A DNA stretch of 64,000 nucleotides from Hephaestia caeni (GTDB lineage Bacteria > Pseudomonadota > Alphaproteobacteria > Sphingomonadales > Sphingomonadaceae). Positions 9,883-19,685 of this stretch are shown piece after piece. Under the pieces are notes generated by a model. It did no database searches. It was not told the origin of the DNA and was given only the letters and a program-made list of their open reading frames with translations. Position 1 is the stretch's first letter. The number at the start of each line of letters is the position of its first letter. The translations under genes were made by a program, and so were the position numbers. The stretch is taken from contig NZ_QXDC01000003.1 of assembly GCF_003550065.1 (NCBI RefSeq), positions 124,001 through 188,000 of the forward strand, in the 5' to 3' direction.

Positions 9883-10397
9883 GCACCGATCCCGTCGAGA
9901 CCGTCTGGCAGGGCGAATTCATCGCCGCCAAGCGCCAGGGCAAGTGGGAATATGCGGCGCGCGCCCGCGGCATCCAGGCGGCGGTGATCCTCGCTATCGA
10001 CGCAGGCGACGTGATCCTGGTCGAGCAATACCGCGTGCCGCTGGGAAAGAAATGCCTCGAACTACCCGCCGGGCTGGTGGGCGACGAAACCGCGGACGAG
10101 GCGCCCGAGGCTTCCGCGGCGCGGGAACTGGAGGAGGAAACCGGCTACCGCGCCGGGGAAATCGAAAACCTCGGCTTTTTCTATGCGTCGCCCGGCATGG
10201 TCTCGGAAGGGTTCACGTTGGTGCGAGCACACGGGCTGACCAAGGTCGGGGCGGGCGGCGGCGACGGCGACGAGCAGATCACCGTCCACCGCGTGCCGCT
10301 GGCCACCATCGCCGATTTCGTGGCCACGAAGCGCGCCGAGGGGCTGGCGATCGACGTCAAGCTGCTGTTGCTGCTGTCGCCGTCGATCCTCGGCTGA
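9879..10397 (+). CDS. Nudix hydrolase, ADP-ribose pyrophosphatase type
   Basis: 172 residues with a GTG start overlapping the upstream stop. A complete Nudix box is present: G-x5-E-x7-R-E-L-E-E-E-T-G-Y around residues 68-90. The N-terminal [19 protein letters not shown] and the downstream [19 protein letters not shown] match the ADP-ribose/nucleoside-diphosphate-sugar group (NudF-like). It probably hydrolyses ADP-ribose or related compounds in the cytoplasm. It ends three bases from the converging complex I gene. Confidence 0.88.
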   Translation: MSTDPVETVWQGEFIAAKRQGKWEYAARARGIQAAVILAIDAGDVILVEQYRVPLGKKCLELPAGLVGDETADEAPEASAARELEEETGYRAGEIENLGFFYASPGMVSEGFTLVRAHGLTKVGAGGGDGDEQITVHRVPLATIADFVATKRAEGLAIDVKLLLLLSPSILG

Positions 10398-10400
10398 ACC

Positions 10401-10682
10401 TCAGCGGAAATTGTCGGCATAGGCCTGGAGCTTGAGCGTCTTCGCGGGCGCGGGCGTCACCGTGAAGGGCAGCCCCTCGCGCTCAGCATAGGCCTTGGCC
10501 GCTTCCAGGCTCGCGAAGCTCAATCGTACCTGCTCGCGCGTGTCGCCCGATCCGGCCCAGCCGGTGAGCGGATCGGCACGCTTCGCTTCGCCCGGCTCGA
10601 ACTCGACCACCCAGCGATCGGTACGCGCCTTGCCCGACTGCATCGCGTTCTTGGGGCGTTGATAAATCCTGACGCTCGGCAT
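10401..10682 (-). CDS. ETC complex I subunit, NDUFS4-like
   Basis: 93 residues: MPSVRIYQRPKNAMQSGKAR, WVVEFEPGEAKRADPLTGW, GSGDTREQVRLSFASLEAA. This is the conserved core of the 18-kDa accessory subunit of NADH:ubiquinone oxidoreductase, found in mitochondria and alphaproteobacteria. AAGGAG sits five bases before the ATG at 10682. It is encoded away from the nuo operon, which is usual for this subunit in alphaproteobacteria. Confidence 0.93.
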   Translation of the reverse strand: MPSVRIYQRPKNAMQSGKARTDRWVVEFEPGEAKRADPLTGWAGSGDTREQVRLSFASLEAAKAYAEREGLPFTVTPAPAKTLKLQAYADNFR

Positions 10683-10707
10683 GATGGCTCCTTGTTCGAT
10701 CGCGGCA

Positions 10708-13230
10708 TTAGCGCGGTTTTCCGTCGCGTGCATCCGCCTTTTTGGTCCTGAGCGTCGCCGAGGCCGAGACGGGGTCGTCGGGCCAGGGGTGCCGGGGGTA
10801 GCGCCCGCGCATCTCCCTGGCGACCGCCACCCAGCTTCCGGCCCAGAAACCCGGCAGATCGCGCGTGGTCTGGATCGGGCGTCCCGCAGGCGAGGTGAGA
10901 CTGAGGACCAGCGGCACACGCCCGCCGCCGACGGTCGGGTGCGTCGCGAGCCCGAACAGCGCCTGCACGCGCAATTCGACGCGCGGGCCGCCTTCGGCGC
11001 CATAATCGATCGCGTGGATACTCCCGGCGGGGGCGTCGAAGCGGACAGGCGCCAGTCGGTCGATCGCCTGCATCGCCTCCCAGCCGATGATCCCGCGCAG
11101 CGCATCGGTGAGCGCACCGGGCTCGATCTGGTCGAGCCGGCGCTTGCCGGTGAGCAAGGGGCCAAGCCACTGATCGGCGCGATCGAGCAGCGAGGCATCG
11201 TCGAGCGCGAGATCGGCGCCGCCATGATCGGCGGCGAAATGCGCACGCTCGCGCAGCGCCAGCGCGGCGTCGCTCCACGGGAGAAGATCGAGGCCGTGCG
11301 TGCGGATGCCGCCGAGTAGCGCCGCGGCGATGGCATCGGGATCGGCGTCGCCATCGGGGCCGCTGGCAAGCCGGATCGCGCCGAGCCGACGTTCACGCAG
11401 CGCCTTCACCCCGCCCGTCGCGGGATCGAAGGCGGCAGTGCGGCGGGTCTCGATCCGGTCACCGAACAGCGCCTCGACCGTCGCGGCGTCGATCGGCGCG
11501 GCGGAGAGGATGCGCGCGCCTGCGGCCATCCCCTGCGTTTCGGCGACCGCGAGCCAATCGTGACGGGCGAGCGATAGGGTGGGATCGAGGCGGAACCCCC
11601 TGCCACCGACCGACGCCCAGGTCTCGCCCGAAGAATCGCGGCGGCGCGCGACACGATCGGGAAAAGCGAGGGCGATCGTCACCCCCACCTCGTCATCCCC
11701 GCGGAAGCGGGAACCCGGTTCCTGCGGATCGGATTCGGTGCGGCGGTCGGGAGATGGGTCCCCGCTTTCGCGGGGATGACGCAACAAGGATGTCCATCGT
11801 TTCGCCAGCCCCCGCCCCGCCTCGGCGCGCTTGCCTTTTTCGGTGCGCCAGCGGCGCAGACGGGTGTCGAGATCGGGGTCAGCGCCGCCAAGCCCGCGTT
11901 CGCCGAGCAATACGGCGACCTCGGCGGCGGTGCGCGCGAACCCGAGATCGGCGGCGGCGACGAGCATATGACCAAGGCGCGGCGGCAGCGGGAGTGTGGC
12001 GATTGCGCGACCGTGCGCGGTCGGGCGGCCCTGGGCGTCGAGCGCACCCAGCGTCGCGAGGCGAGTGCGCGCCTCGGCGATCGCGGCTTCGGGCGGGGGA
12101 TCGGTCCAGTGGAGAACGCGTGGGTCGGCAACGCCCCAGAGCGCGCAATCGAGCGTCAGCGCCGACAAATCGGCTTCGAGGATCTCGGGCGGATCGAAAC
12201 GCGGCAGCCCCGCCGTCGCGGCTTCCTCCCACAATCGGTACGCGATTCCCGGTGCCTGCCGCGCGGCGCGACCGGCGCGCTGGGTGACCGCCGCCTGGCT
12301 CGCGCGTTCGGTGACGAGGCGCGTCATCCCCGCCGCGCGATCGTAGCGGGGGCGCCGCGCCAACCCCGAATCGACCACGATACGGATACCGTCGAGCGTC
12401 AGGCTGGTCTCGGCGATCGCGGTCGCCAGTACCACCTTGCGGGTGGCGGGATCGGGCGCGATCGCGGCGCGCTGCGCGGCGGGATCGAGGCTGCCGTGGA
12501 GCTTGTGGAGAACCACGCCCTGCCCCAGCCCGTCGAGTCGTTCGGCGGTGCGCTCGATCTCGGCGACGCCGGGCAGGAAGGCGAGCACCCCGCCCTCCCC
12601 CTCCGCCAGCGCGATGCGGACGGCGGCGGCGACCGCCTCTTCGATCCGTGCTTCGGCACGACGGCCGAGATAGCGCAGTTCAAGCAGGAACGAACGGCCC
12701 TCGCTCTCGATCACCGGGCAGTCGCCCATCAACGCGGCGAAGCGCGCACCGTCTAGCGTCGCCGACATCGCGATGAGCCGCAGATCGGGCCGAAGCGAGC
12801 CTTGCGCGTCGAGCGCGAGCGCGAGGCCGAAATCGCTGTCGAGGCTGCGTTCGTGGACCTCGTCGAACAGCACCGCCGAGACGCCGGCAAGCTCGGGATC
12901 GGCCTGGATGCGGTTGGCGAAAATGCCTTCGGTGACGACCGTGACACGCGTTTTCGCCGAGCGCTTCGTATCCATTCGCGTCGCGTAACCGAAGGTCTCG
13001 CCGACGCGCTCGCCCGCCTGTGCGGCCATCCGCTCGGCCGCGGCGCGCGCAGCGAGACGTCGCGGGCTGAGCAGCAGGATTTCGCCGGTGCACCAATTCT
13101 CGTCGAGCAACGCGGGCGCCACCGCGGTCGTCTTGCCCGCGCCCGGCGGCGCCACCAGCACGGCGTTCGCGCCCGCGTGCAAGGCCGCGAGCAGATCGGG
13201 CAGAACGGCGTGGATGGGCAGGTCGGTCAT
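10708..13230 (-). CDS. hrpB: ATP-dependent RNA helicase HrpB with in-frame repeat insert
   Basis: DEAH-box helicase of about 840 residues. Walker A APPGAGKTTAVAP and motif II LFDEVHERSLDSDFGLAL are present, along with MSATLDGARF, KVVLATAIAETSLTLDGIR and QRAGRAARQAPG; the HrpB C-terminal domain ends DLPGFWAGSWVAVAREMRGRYP-RHPWPDDP. The start at 13230 (MTDLPIHAVLPDLLAALHAG) is the family start; the 39 codons upstream look non-coding. Between TSLL and VTIALAFPDRVARRR sit about 30 residues (RHPRESGDPSP...FRGDD) encoded by a palindromic repeat pair at 11691-11781. The frame stays open, so the protein should be made. Its cellular role is uncertain in most bacteria. Confidence 0.92.
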   Translation of the reverse strand: MTDLPIHAVLPDLLAALHAGANAVLVAPPGAGKTTAVAPALLDENWCTGEILLLSPRRLAARAAAERMAAQAGERVGETFGYATRMDTKRSAKTRVTVVTEGIFANRIQADPELAGVSAVLFDEVHERSLDSDFGLALALDAQGSLRPDLRLIAMSATLDGARFAALMGDCPVIESEGRSFLLELRYLGRRAEARIEEAVAAAVRIALAEGEGGVLAFLPGVAEIERTAERLDGLGQGVVLHKLHGSLDPAAQRAAIAPDPATRKVVLATAIAETSLTLDGIRIVVDSGLARRPRYDRAAGMTRLVTERASQAAVTQRAGRAARQAPGIAYRLWEEAATAGLPRFDPPEILEADLSALTLDCALWGVADPRVLHWTDPPPEAAIAEARTRLATLGALDAQGRPTAHGRAIATLPLPPRLGHMLVAAADLGFARTAAEVAVLLGERGLGGADPDLDTRLRRWRTEKGKRAEAGRGLAKRWTSLLRHPRESGDPSPDRRTESDPQEPGSRFRGDDEVGVTIALAFPDRVARRRDSSGETWASVGGRGFRLDPTLSLARHDWLAVAETQGMAAGARILSAAPIDAATVEALFGDRIETRRTAAFDPATGGVKALRERRLGAIRLASGPDGDADPDAIAAALLGGIRTHGLDLLPWSDAALALRERAHFAADHGGADLALDDASLLDRADQWLGPLLTGKRRLDQIEPGALTDALRGIIGWEAMQAIDRLAPVRFDAPAGSIHAIDYGAEGGPRVELRVQALFGLATHPTVGGGRVPLVLSLTSPAGRPIQTTRDLPGFWAGSWVAVAREMRGRYPRHPWPDDPVSASATLRTKKADARDGKPR
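11691..11781. repeat. REP pair inserted in the hrpB coding sequence
   Basis: The left arm CGTCATCCCCGCGGAAGCGG and the right arm ...CCGCTTTCGCGGGGATGACG are inverted copies of about 26 bases with few mismatches, separated by about 40 bases. Each arm carries its own small CCCGC/GCGGG hairpin. The insert adds close to 90 bases, so the reading frame of hrpB is kept. Confidence 0.85.
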
Positions 13231-13382
13231 GGGTGAAGTGGAGAAAGTGGAGAGTGTCGCGCGGTTCTGCCGGGGATACGCAAGATTTCCGAGATCCAGC
13301 AACAGACGAGGATTGGCGAGCGTGGTGTCACGCACCCTTTGTGGCATGAATCACCCTTTGTAGGACAGAGGGTGAACGGATT
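13231..13382. other. intergenic region between hrpB and ligA
   Basis: Upstream of both divergent genes. A 7-bp hairpin TCACCCT ... AGGGTGA lies at about 13350-13375. No gene and no clear promoter boxes are seen. The rest of the gap up to ligA is TIR element copy B (13383-13488) and about 70 bases of plain DNA. Confidence 0.4.
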
Positions 13383-13488
13383 GCGTCGGGCGGCGCGCAA
13401 CTGGACCCCGGCCTTCGCCGGGGTGGGAAGAAGGGGACAATTCGGCGTTTAGGGTCAGGACCCTACGTATCCGAAGGGGATCGTCGCC
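13383..13488. repeat. TIR element, copy B (right half only)
   Basis: Matches the right half of copies A and C: GCGTCGGGCGG, CTGGACCCCGGCCTTCGCCG, GAAGAAGGGGACAATTCGGCG, then CGTATCCGAAGGGGATCGTCGCC at the tip. The left half is absent. Within the right arm an extra AGGGTCAGGACCCT (a 6-bp stem with 2-base loop) separates GGCGTTT from ACGTATCC, compared with the other copies. Confidence 0.75.
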
Positions 13489-13547
13489 GGTCACAACATA
13501 AGACCGAACCGTTCAAGCAGCTTGATCACCCTTTCTCGCTTGCGTAG

Positions 13548-15632
<2,085 letters not shown>

Positions 15633-15683
15633 TGCTTTTTTGCAACGCAATATAACTCTGTGGCGATCTGGCCCCAAGCTCGG

Positions 15684-15712
15684 TTGACTGTCACCCAAAG
15701 GAAATATTTGGG
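15684..15712 (+). promoter_or_regulatory. possible promoter and operator of TonB receptor gene
   Basis: TTGACT at 15684-15689 is a fair -35 box. It is followed by the inverted repeat CCCAAA-GGAAATA-TTTGGG (15694-15712), which would occupy the spacer and -10 zone. No good -10 hexamer is visible. The position is about 85 bases before the receptor start, so it could be a regulator site. Confidence 0.35.
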
Positions 15713-15797
15713 AGGCAGGGGCGCTCGTGACGCCGGGCAATAAGAACCCGCCACTTTAGGACCCTCACATCTCAATCTCCTCAGGGGAATGATTCAC

Positions 15798-18269
15798 ATG
15801 CGTATGACCTTTCTCACCGGCGTGGCCTTTGCCGCGCTGACCCTTCCGGGCGCGGCCTATGCCCAGTCGACCGGATCGGTGGACTTCGACAACGAGATCG
15901 TCGTCACCGGCGAGCGCGTCGGCGATGTCGGCGGCGTTCAGGTGCCGGAGACCACGAAGGCCAAGGCCGTGCTGACGCAGGAATTCATCAAGCGCCAGGT
16001 GCCGGGCCAGACGGTCGACGACATCATCAACATGCTGCCGGGCGTCAGCTTCCAGAACAACGATCCGTTCGGATCGGCGGGCGGCACGCTCACCATCCGC
16101 GGCTTCGACAACAGCCGCATCTCGCAGACCTTCGACGGCGTTCCGCTCAACGATTCGGGCAATTACGCGCTCTATTCGAACCAGCAGCTCGACCCCGAGC
16201 TGATCGAGCAGGTCAACGTCAACCTGGGCTCGACCGACGTCGACAGCCCGACCGCCGCGGCCTCGGGATCGACCGTCAACTACCGCACGCGCAACCCGTT
16301 CGACGAGTTCGGCGCGCGGTTGCAGGGTTCGGTCGGCGATTACAGCTTCTTCCGCATCTTCGGCGCGGTCGATACCGGCGTGTTCACGCCGTGGGGCACC
16401 AAGGCGTTCTTCTCGGCCAGCCATGCCGAGAACGACAATGTGTTCAACGACCACGGCAAGATCGACAAGCAGCAGTATAACGCCAAGGTCTATCAGCCGC
16501 TCGGCGACAACGGCGACTTCATTTCGATCGCGGGCCATTACAACGAGAACCGCAACAACTTCTTCGGCTCGGTCGGCCTGCGCAACGATCGCGCCGTGAC
16601 CGGCGGCTTTCCGCAGACCAAGGACGAGCGCTTCTACGAGGTTGGCCGCTGCCAGATCGACACGCCCGAGCCGGGCGTCGCGGATGCCCCCAATTCGTGC
16701 GGCACCTCGTTCGACTATCGTTTCAACCCGTCGAATACGGGCAACATCCGCGTCAATTCACGCTTCACGCTGGCCGACGGCCTCGTCCTGACGGTCGATC
16801 CGAGCTACCAATACGTCAAGGCGAACGGCGGCGGCACGACCACCGGCTATGAATATAGCCGCGACGTCGACGGCACCCCGCTGTTCGGCTATATCGGCGG
16901 CAAGCCCTATACCGGTGTCGATCTCAACGGCGACGGCGATCTGCTCGACGCGGTCACGATCCTTCAGCCGAGCCAGACGCAGACGCACCGCTACGGCGTG
17001 ATCGCTTCGCTGCGCTACGACCTGTCGGACACGCAGAGCGTGCGCGTCGCGTACAGCTACGATCGCGCGCGGCATCGCCAGACCGGCCGGATCGGCCTGC
17101 TCCAGGCGAACGGCAATCCGTTCGACGTCTTCCCGATCAACGATCCGGTGATCGCGGCGGACGGCTTCGCACCCAGCAAGCGTGACCGCCTGTCCTACGC
17201 GACCCTGCATCAGGTGTCGGGCGAGTATCGCGGTTCGTTCTTCGCCGATGCGCTGATGATCAACGCCGGTGTCCGCGCGCCGTTCTTCAAGCGCGATCTG
17301 AGCAATTACTGCTTCACCACCAGCGCGAGCGGTTTCGTCGACTGCTTCGGCCGGGACAACGATGCCGCCAACGCAGCCTATGCGGCCGCCAATGCGGGCG
17401 TGCAGGGACCGCAGCAGCGCGTGCTCAAGTACGACAAGGTGCTGCCGAACGTCGGCTTCACCTACAACTTCACCCCCGTCGTGAGCATGTTCGCGAACTA
17501 TTCGAAGGGGTTGCAGGTGCCTGGCACCGACAATCTGTATAACAGCTTCTTCTTCGCACCCAACAGCGATGCCGCGCATCCGAACCCGGAGACGACCGAC
17601 AATTTCGATCTCGGCGTGCGCTACACGTCGAGCAAGGTGCAGGCGCAGGTCAGCGGCTGGTACACGATCTTCAATAACCGGCTGGCATCGGCTTACGACC
17701 CCGTCACCGACCGGACGATCTATCGGAACCTGGGCCGCGTCGACAAATACGGCATCGACGGCAGCATCGCCTACGCGCCGATCCCCGAGGTCCAGCTCTA
17801 CGTCTTCGGCTCGTACATGAAGTCCAAGATCAAGGACAATGTGCTGGTCGACACCGACACCAGCGGCAACCCGATCTATGCGATGACCGCGGGCAAGCGT
17901 GAATCGGGCGCGCCGGTCTATACGATGGGCGGTCGCGCCTCGGGCCAGCTTGGGCCACTCGAACTGGGTGTCCAGGCCAAGCGGACGGGACCGCGCTACG
18001 TCAACGACCAGAACCTGCCGATCACGATCGGCGGCGCGCAGGTCTATGGCGCCAAGGTGCCGGCCTATACGCTGGTCGATCTCGACGCCCGCCTGCCGCT
18101 CGACTGGGCGGGGCTCAACGACAAGACCTTCCTCCAGCTCAACCTGTCCAACGTCTTCGACGAACTCTATGTCGGCGGCTTCAGTGGCGGGTTGCCGGCG
18201 GACAACGCACCGTTCGTCCAGATCGGTTCGCCGCGCACCTTCATCGCGACGATCAACTTCCAGATCTGA
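15798..18269 (+). CDS. TonB-dependent receptor
   Basis: Outer-membrane active transporter of about 823 residues. It has a signal peptide (MRMTFLTGVAFAALTLPGAAYA-QS) and a possible TonB box near EIVVTGERVGD. The plug domain covers roughly 55-170 (VDDIINMLPGVSFQNNDPFG, GGTLTIRGFDNSRISQTFDGVPLND), followed by a long 22-strand-type barrel with aromatic-rich strands, ending FIATINFQI. I start at 15798 because AGGGGA lies nine bases upstream; ATG 15789 overlaps that site. The ligand is not deducible and the gene stands alone, ending at a shared bidirectional terminator. Confidence 0.9.
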   Translation: MRMTFLTGVAFAALTLPGAAYAQSTGSVDFDNEIVVTGERVGDVGGVQVPETTKAKAVLTQEFIKRQVPGQTVDDIINMLPGVSFQNNDPFGSAGGTLTIRGFDNSRISQTFDGVPLNDSGNYALYSNQQLDPELIEQVNVNLGSTDVDSPTAAASGSTVNYRTRNPFDEFGARLQGSVGDYSFFRIFGAVDTGVFTPWGTKAFFSASHAENDNVFNDHGKIDKQQYNAKVYQPLGDNGDFISIAGHYNENRNNFFGSVGLRNDRAVTGGFPQTKDERFYEVGRCQIDTPEPGVADAPNSCGTSFDYRFNPSNTGNIRVNSRFTLADGLVLTVDPSYQYVKANGGGTTTGYEYSRDVDGTPLFGYIGGKPYTGVDLNGDGDLLDAVTILQPSQTQTHRYGVIASLRYDLSDTQSVRVAYSYDRARHRQTGRIGLLQANGNPFDVFPINDPVIAADGFAPSKRDRLSYATLHQVSGEYRGSFFADALMINAGVRAPFFKRDLSNYCFTTSASGFVDCFGRDNDAANAAYAAANAGVQGPQQRVLKYDKVLPNVGFTYNFTPVVSMFANYSKGLQVPGTDNLYNSFFFAPNSDAAHPNPETTDNFDLGVRYTSSKVQAQVSGWYTIFNNRLASAYDPVTDRTIYRNLGRVDKYGIDGSIAYAPIPEVQLYVFGSYMKSKIKDNVLVDTDTSGNPIYAMTAGKRESGAPVYTMGGRASGQLGPLELGVQAKRTGPRYVNDQNLPITIGGAQVYGAKVPAYTLVDLDARLPLDWAGLNDKTFLQLNLSNVFDELYVGGFSGGLPADNAPFVQIGSPRTFIATINFQI

Positions 18270-18293
18270 GCATAGCGACACACCCGAGAAACA

Positions 18294-18330
18294 GCCGCCC
18301 CCGGAACCATCCGGGGGCGGCTTTTCTTTT
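18294..18330. terminator. terminator between converging TonB receptor and PepSY genes
   Basis: GCCGCCCCCGG-AACCAT-CCGGGGGCGGC is an 11-bp perfect stem followed by TTTTCTTTT on the plus strand. It lies 24 bases after the receptor stop and six bases after the PepSY stop, so it can serve the plus-strand gene fully and the other partly. Confidence 0.9.
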
Positions 18331-18335
18331 GGCGG

Positions 18336-19685
18336 TCAGGCGGGGGCGAGGCCGAGCCAGCGGCGCGGGCCGGGCACCCACCGCAACAGCGTCCGTTCGA
18401 GCACCAGCACCACGATCAGCGTCGCGCCGAACAGCGGCAGGGCGAGGCCGATCAGGAGGATCCCGCCGATCAGCGCCCAGCCGAAGCGCGGGCGGGTCAG
18501 CGGCAAGGGAGCGCCGAGCAGCCCGCCGGGACGACGGCGCCACCACATTACCGCGCCCGAGACGGCGAGCACCACCAGCAGCAGCGCGGTGAGCGTGCCC
18601 GCGATCTGGTTGGCGATGCCGAAATACGCGCCTTCGTGGATCGCGATGCCGTAACCGACCACGCGATCGATCCAGTGGCGCTGCGCGAAGTCCTTGCGCG
18701 CGAGCACGCCACCGCTGCCCCCATCGACAACCAATTGCGTGCGTAGCGGCCGGTTGGCCGCCTCCGACGTCACCGTCCAGCCCGCCGCGCCCGCCTCGGG
18801 CGGGGCAACCATCACCGGGGCGGCGAGATCGAGCGGGCGGACCGCGGCGATCACCCGCGCCAGATCGCCGGGCCGCGGCGCGGCGTGCGCCATCGTCATG
18901 CCTTGATGCTCGGCGTGTGGCCCCAGCATCGGATCGGCGACCGGTGGCACGGGCCTGGCGCCGCCGATCGTCCAGTCGATCGGGCCGTCGGTGGTGCCCG
19001 TCAATGTGCGGATTTCGGCGAAATAGCTGCCCCATGCCTGAGCCCAGGGTAGCCCCGTCACGATCAGGAAGCACGCCGCGAGCGATACCCAGATGCCGGT
19101 GACGGCGTGCAGATCGCGCCAGAACGCGCGGCCTCCCCGCGTGAGGCGGGGGTAGAGCACGCCCGCAAGGCCGCGACGCCCGCGCGGCCACCACAGGTAG
19201 AGGCCGGTCAGCAGCATCACTAACGCCCAGCACGCCGCGGTCTCGACGAAGAAGCTGCCGAGCGGCCCCGCGAGCAATTCGCCGTGGAGGTGGAAGACGA
19301 GCCGGAGCGGCCGCTGCTCCTCGACGGCGACCTTGAGCACCCGCGTCGTGGCGGGGTCCACATAGGCACGCTGCTCGATGCCGTGCTTTCCGATCAGGAT
19401 CTGCACCGCCTGATCCGGGGAATCGGGAAGCTGGTATTTGTGCAGGCTGGCGCCGGGCACCGCCCCGAGCGCGGCGACGACCTGCGCGTCAGGGGCGGCG
19501 GACGGCGCGCCCGCGGCGACATGGGCATAGGGCCGATCGAGCCACGCCTCAATCTGCGGCCCCCAGGTGTAGATCGTGCCCGTCAACGCGAGCCAGATCA
19601 CGAACGGAATGCAGAACAGCCCGGCATAGAAATGCCAGCGCCAGACCGCATTGTACCAGCGCGTGCCGGGGGCGTGGACGCTCAT
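18336..19685 (-). CDS. PepSY-associated transmembrane protein (PiuB-like)
   Basis: 449 residues. It begins MSVHAPGTRWYNAVWRWHFY with TM1 (AGLFCIPFVIWLALTGTIYTW), then a large periplasmic part with PepSY-like text (VAVEEQRPLRLVFHLHGELLAG). Further TM segments are near ACWALVMLLTGLYLWWPRGRRG, FWRDLHAVTGIWVSLAACFLIVTGLPWA, GYGIAIHEGAYFGIANQIAG and the C-terminus. Such proteins accompany TonB receptors and are thought to reduce or handle metal-siderophore complexes at the inner membrane. The ATG overlaps the stop of the receptor gene (ATGA), so the two are translationally coupled. Confidence 0.88.
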   Translation of the reverse strand: MSVHAPGTRWYNAVWRWHFYAGLFCIPFVIWLALTGTIYTWGPQIEAWLDRPYAHVAAGAPSAAPDAQVVAALGAVPGASLHKYQLPDSPDQAVQILIGKHGIEQRAYVDPATTRVLKVAVEEQRPLRLVFHLHGELLAGPLGSFFVETAACWALVMLLTGLYLWWPRGRRGLAGVLYPRLTRGGRAFWRDLHAVTGIWVSLAACFLIVTGLPWAQAWGSYFAEIRTLTGTTDGPIDWTIGGARPVPPVADPMLGPHAEHQGMTMAHAAPRPGDLARVIAAVRPLDLAAPVMVAPPEAGAAGWTVTSEAANRPLRTQLVVDGGSGGVLARKDFAQRHWIDRVVGYGIAIHEGAYFGIANQIAGTLTALLLVVLAVSGAVMWWRRRPGGLLGAPLPLTRPRFGWALIGGILLIGLALPLFGATLIVVLVLERTLLRWVPGPRRWLGLAPA

